Position numbers and translations under genes: made by a program
The notes under the pieces: generated by a model
What the model saw: only the letters and a program-made list of their open reading frames with translations
Told to the model about the DNA's origin: nothing
The model's database searches: none
Part shown: piece by piece, positions 63,290 through 64,000 of the stretch
Numbering within the stretch: position 1 is the stretch's first letter
How the letters are laid out: each line of letters starts with the position of its first letter
NCBI GenBank assembly: GCA_963741135.1
Contig: CAVUHC010000006.1
Span: 1,054,001-1,118,000, forward strand
DNA from: Gp6-AA40 sp963741135
GTDB taxonomy: Bacteria; Acidobacteriota; Vicinamibacteria; Vicinamibacterales; UBA2999
Reading direction: 5' to 3'
Length of the DNA: 64,000 nt

Positions 63290-64000
63290 ATGACCGTTCG
63301 TCGGTTGCCTCGGTTGCGTATCGCTCAGACCTTTGTAGGGACACTGGGCGCGGTTTTGGCCATGTCGGCGCCGAGCGTGGCGGCCGAAACCACCACTCGA
63401 CAGGTGACGTTCTCCAAGGACGTGGCCCCCATCCTCCAGGAAAAGTGTCAGCAGTGTCATCAGCCGAATTCGATCGCGCCGATGTCGCTCATCACGTTCG
63501 AGGACGCCCGCCCGTGGGCCCGGTCGATGAAGCAACGTGTGATGACGCGCCAGATGCCGCCGTGGCACATCGACCCGAGCGTCGGTGTTCACGAGTTCAA
63601 GAACGACATGTCACTCACCGACGCACAGATCGACACGATCGTGCGCTGGGTCGATGCGGGTGCACCGGAAGGCGACCCGAAGGACATGCCGCCGCCCAAG
63701 CCGCTCGTCACCGATAACGAGTGGCAGGGTGTGCGAGACGGCTTCGGACCGCCCGATCTCGTGATCAGATCTTCCGAGTACACGATGCCCGCGAAGCACC
63801 AGGATGTCTGGTACCGGCCGATGAGCGATATTCCCCTCACCGAGCCGCGCTGGGCCAGGATGGTTGAGATTCGACCGACCAACCTGAAGGGTCGCAGGAT
63901 CGTGCACCACTCGATCGCGTATCTGGTGCTGAACAACGACCCGGAGGCGGTGAACACCGGGACAGCGAACGGCTTTGCGGCGAGCGGCCTCGGATCCCCG
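63290..64000 (+). CDS. Monohaem cytochrome c-domain protein, 3'-truncated by the window end
   Basis: ATG 63290 follows caggaggcgctc. The frame is open to the end of the window (237 codons). It has a signal peptide (TFVGTLGAVLAMSAPSVAAE) and FSKDVAPILQEKCQQCHQPNSIAPMSL with the haem motif CQQCH (53-57), then EDARPWARSMKQRVMTRQMPPWHID and a growing C-terminal domain (VHHSIAYLVLNND). Family members continue into a copper monooxygenase-like region. It is related to the gene at 60952. The string gggctaaacttc upstream may belong to its promoter. Confidence 0.8.
   Translation, partial: MTVRRLPRLRIAQTFVGTLGAVLAMSAPSVAAETTTRQVTFSKDVAPILQEKCQQCHQPNSIAPMSLITFEDARPWARSMKQRVMTRQMPPWHIDPSVGVHEFKNDMSLTDAQIDTIVRWVDAGAPEGDPKDMPPPKPLVTDNEWQGVRDGFGPPDLVIRSSEYTMPAKHQDVWYRPMSDIPLTEPRWARMVEIRPTNLKGRRIVHHSIAYLVLNNDPEAVNTGTANGFAASGLGSP

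Overview
The window is high-GC DNA that looks like a member of the Acidobacteriota, most likely class Vicinamibacteria. The grounds are Oar-type TonB-dependent receptors with a carboxypeptidase-regulatory N-terminus, many secreted proteins of families common in that phylum (DUF6152, DUF6644-like, CHRD, NHL propellers, and a family with a G-H/R-W-E-G-D/N-T-L-V motif that I call the 'WEG family'), several PQQ dehydrogenases with c-type cytochromes, and dispersed palindromic repeats. No rRNA, tRNA, CRISPR array, transposase or integrase was recognised.

Layout. 1-3339: a 5'-truncated NicC-type monooxygenase, an alpha/beta hydrolase and a NiaP-like MFS transporter, plausibly for nicotinate catabolism. 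3425-5612: a secreted protein, a CHRD lipoprotein and a degenerate sigma-54-activator-like protein. 5663-13475 (minus): DUF58, BatD/MxaA-like, VWA, small membrane protein, VWA, CHRD, then a cytochrome c-PQQ dehydrogenase. The first five follow the order mxaS-A-C-K-L of the methanol dehydrogenase maturation cluster. The expected moxR (mxaR) lies 34 kb away at 47282-48331, while a copy of its promoter and first codons remains upstream of the DUF58 gene. 13688-24971: three TonB-dependent receptors (two are tandem paralogues), a WEG gene and a DUF6152 gene. 25181-28648: an MBL-fold protein, a reaction-centre-type dihaem cytochrome and an exported FAH-family protein. 28737-37204 (minus): cytochrome, two DUF6644-like membrane proteins, DUF6152, three WEG proteins and a heavily frameshifted receptor. 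37370-44793: NHL propellers, a lipocalin-like protein, an orphan nucleotidyltransferase, a Vgb-like cytochrome fusion and an Abhydrolase_10-type protein. 44861-48331: an unknown protein, a DUF3604 remnant, a WEG protein and moxR. 48481-50954: a cobalt-type nitrile hydratase operon with a Tat-like signal on the alpha subunit and an activator fused to a NicO-type metal transporter, lying between 53-bp direct repeats derived from moxR. 51155-53782: two WEG genes and DUF6152. 53576-55394: an NqrB/RnfD-like membrane protein. 55484-59943: two convergent PQQ dehydrogenases, one with a dihaem cytochrome. 60098-64000: a secreted protein and two related monohaem proteins around a metal-binding-domain protein.

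How it fits together. The cell seems to run periplasmic oxidations (three PQQ dehydrogenases feeding c-type cytochromes) with a dedicated MoxR/VWA maturation machine. All three dehydrogenases carry an Asp two residues after the presumed catalytic Asp, the signature of lanthanide-dependent enzymes. Receptors, WEG proteins and DUF6152 proteins recur as modules and probably act together in the envelope on an unknown substrate.

Caution. About fifteen genes carry probable frameshifts, very unevenly distributed. Some are in genes that otherwise look functional (nitrile hydratase alpha), so base errors in the assembly are a serious alternative to real decay.
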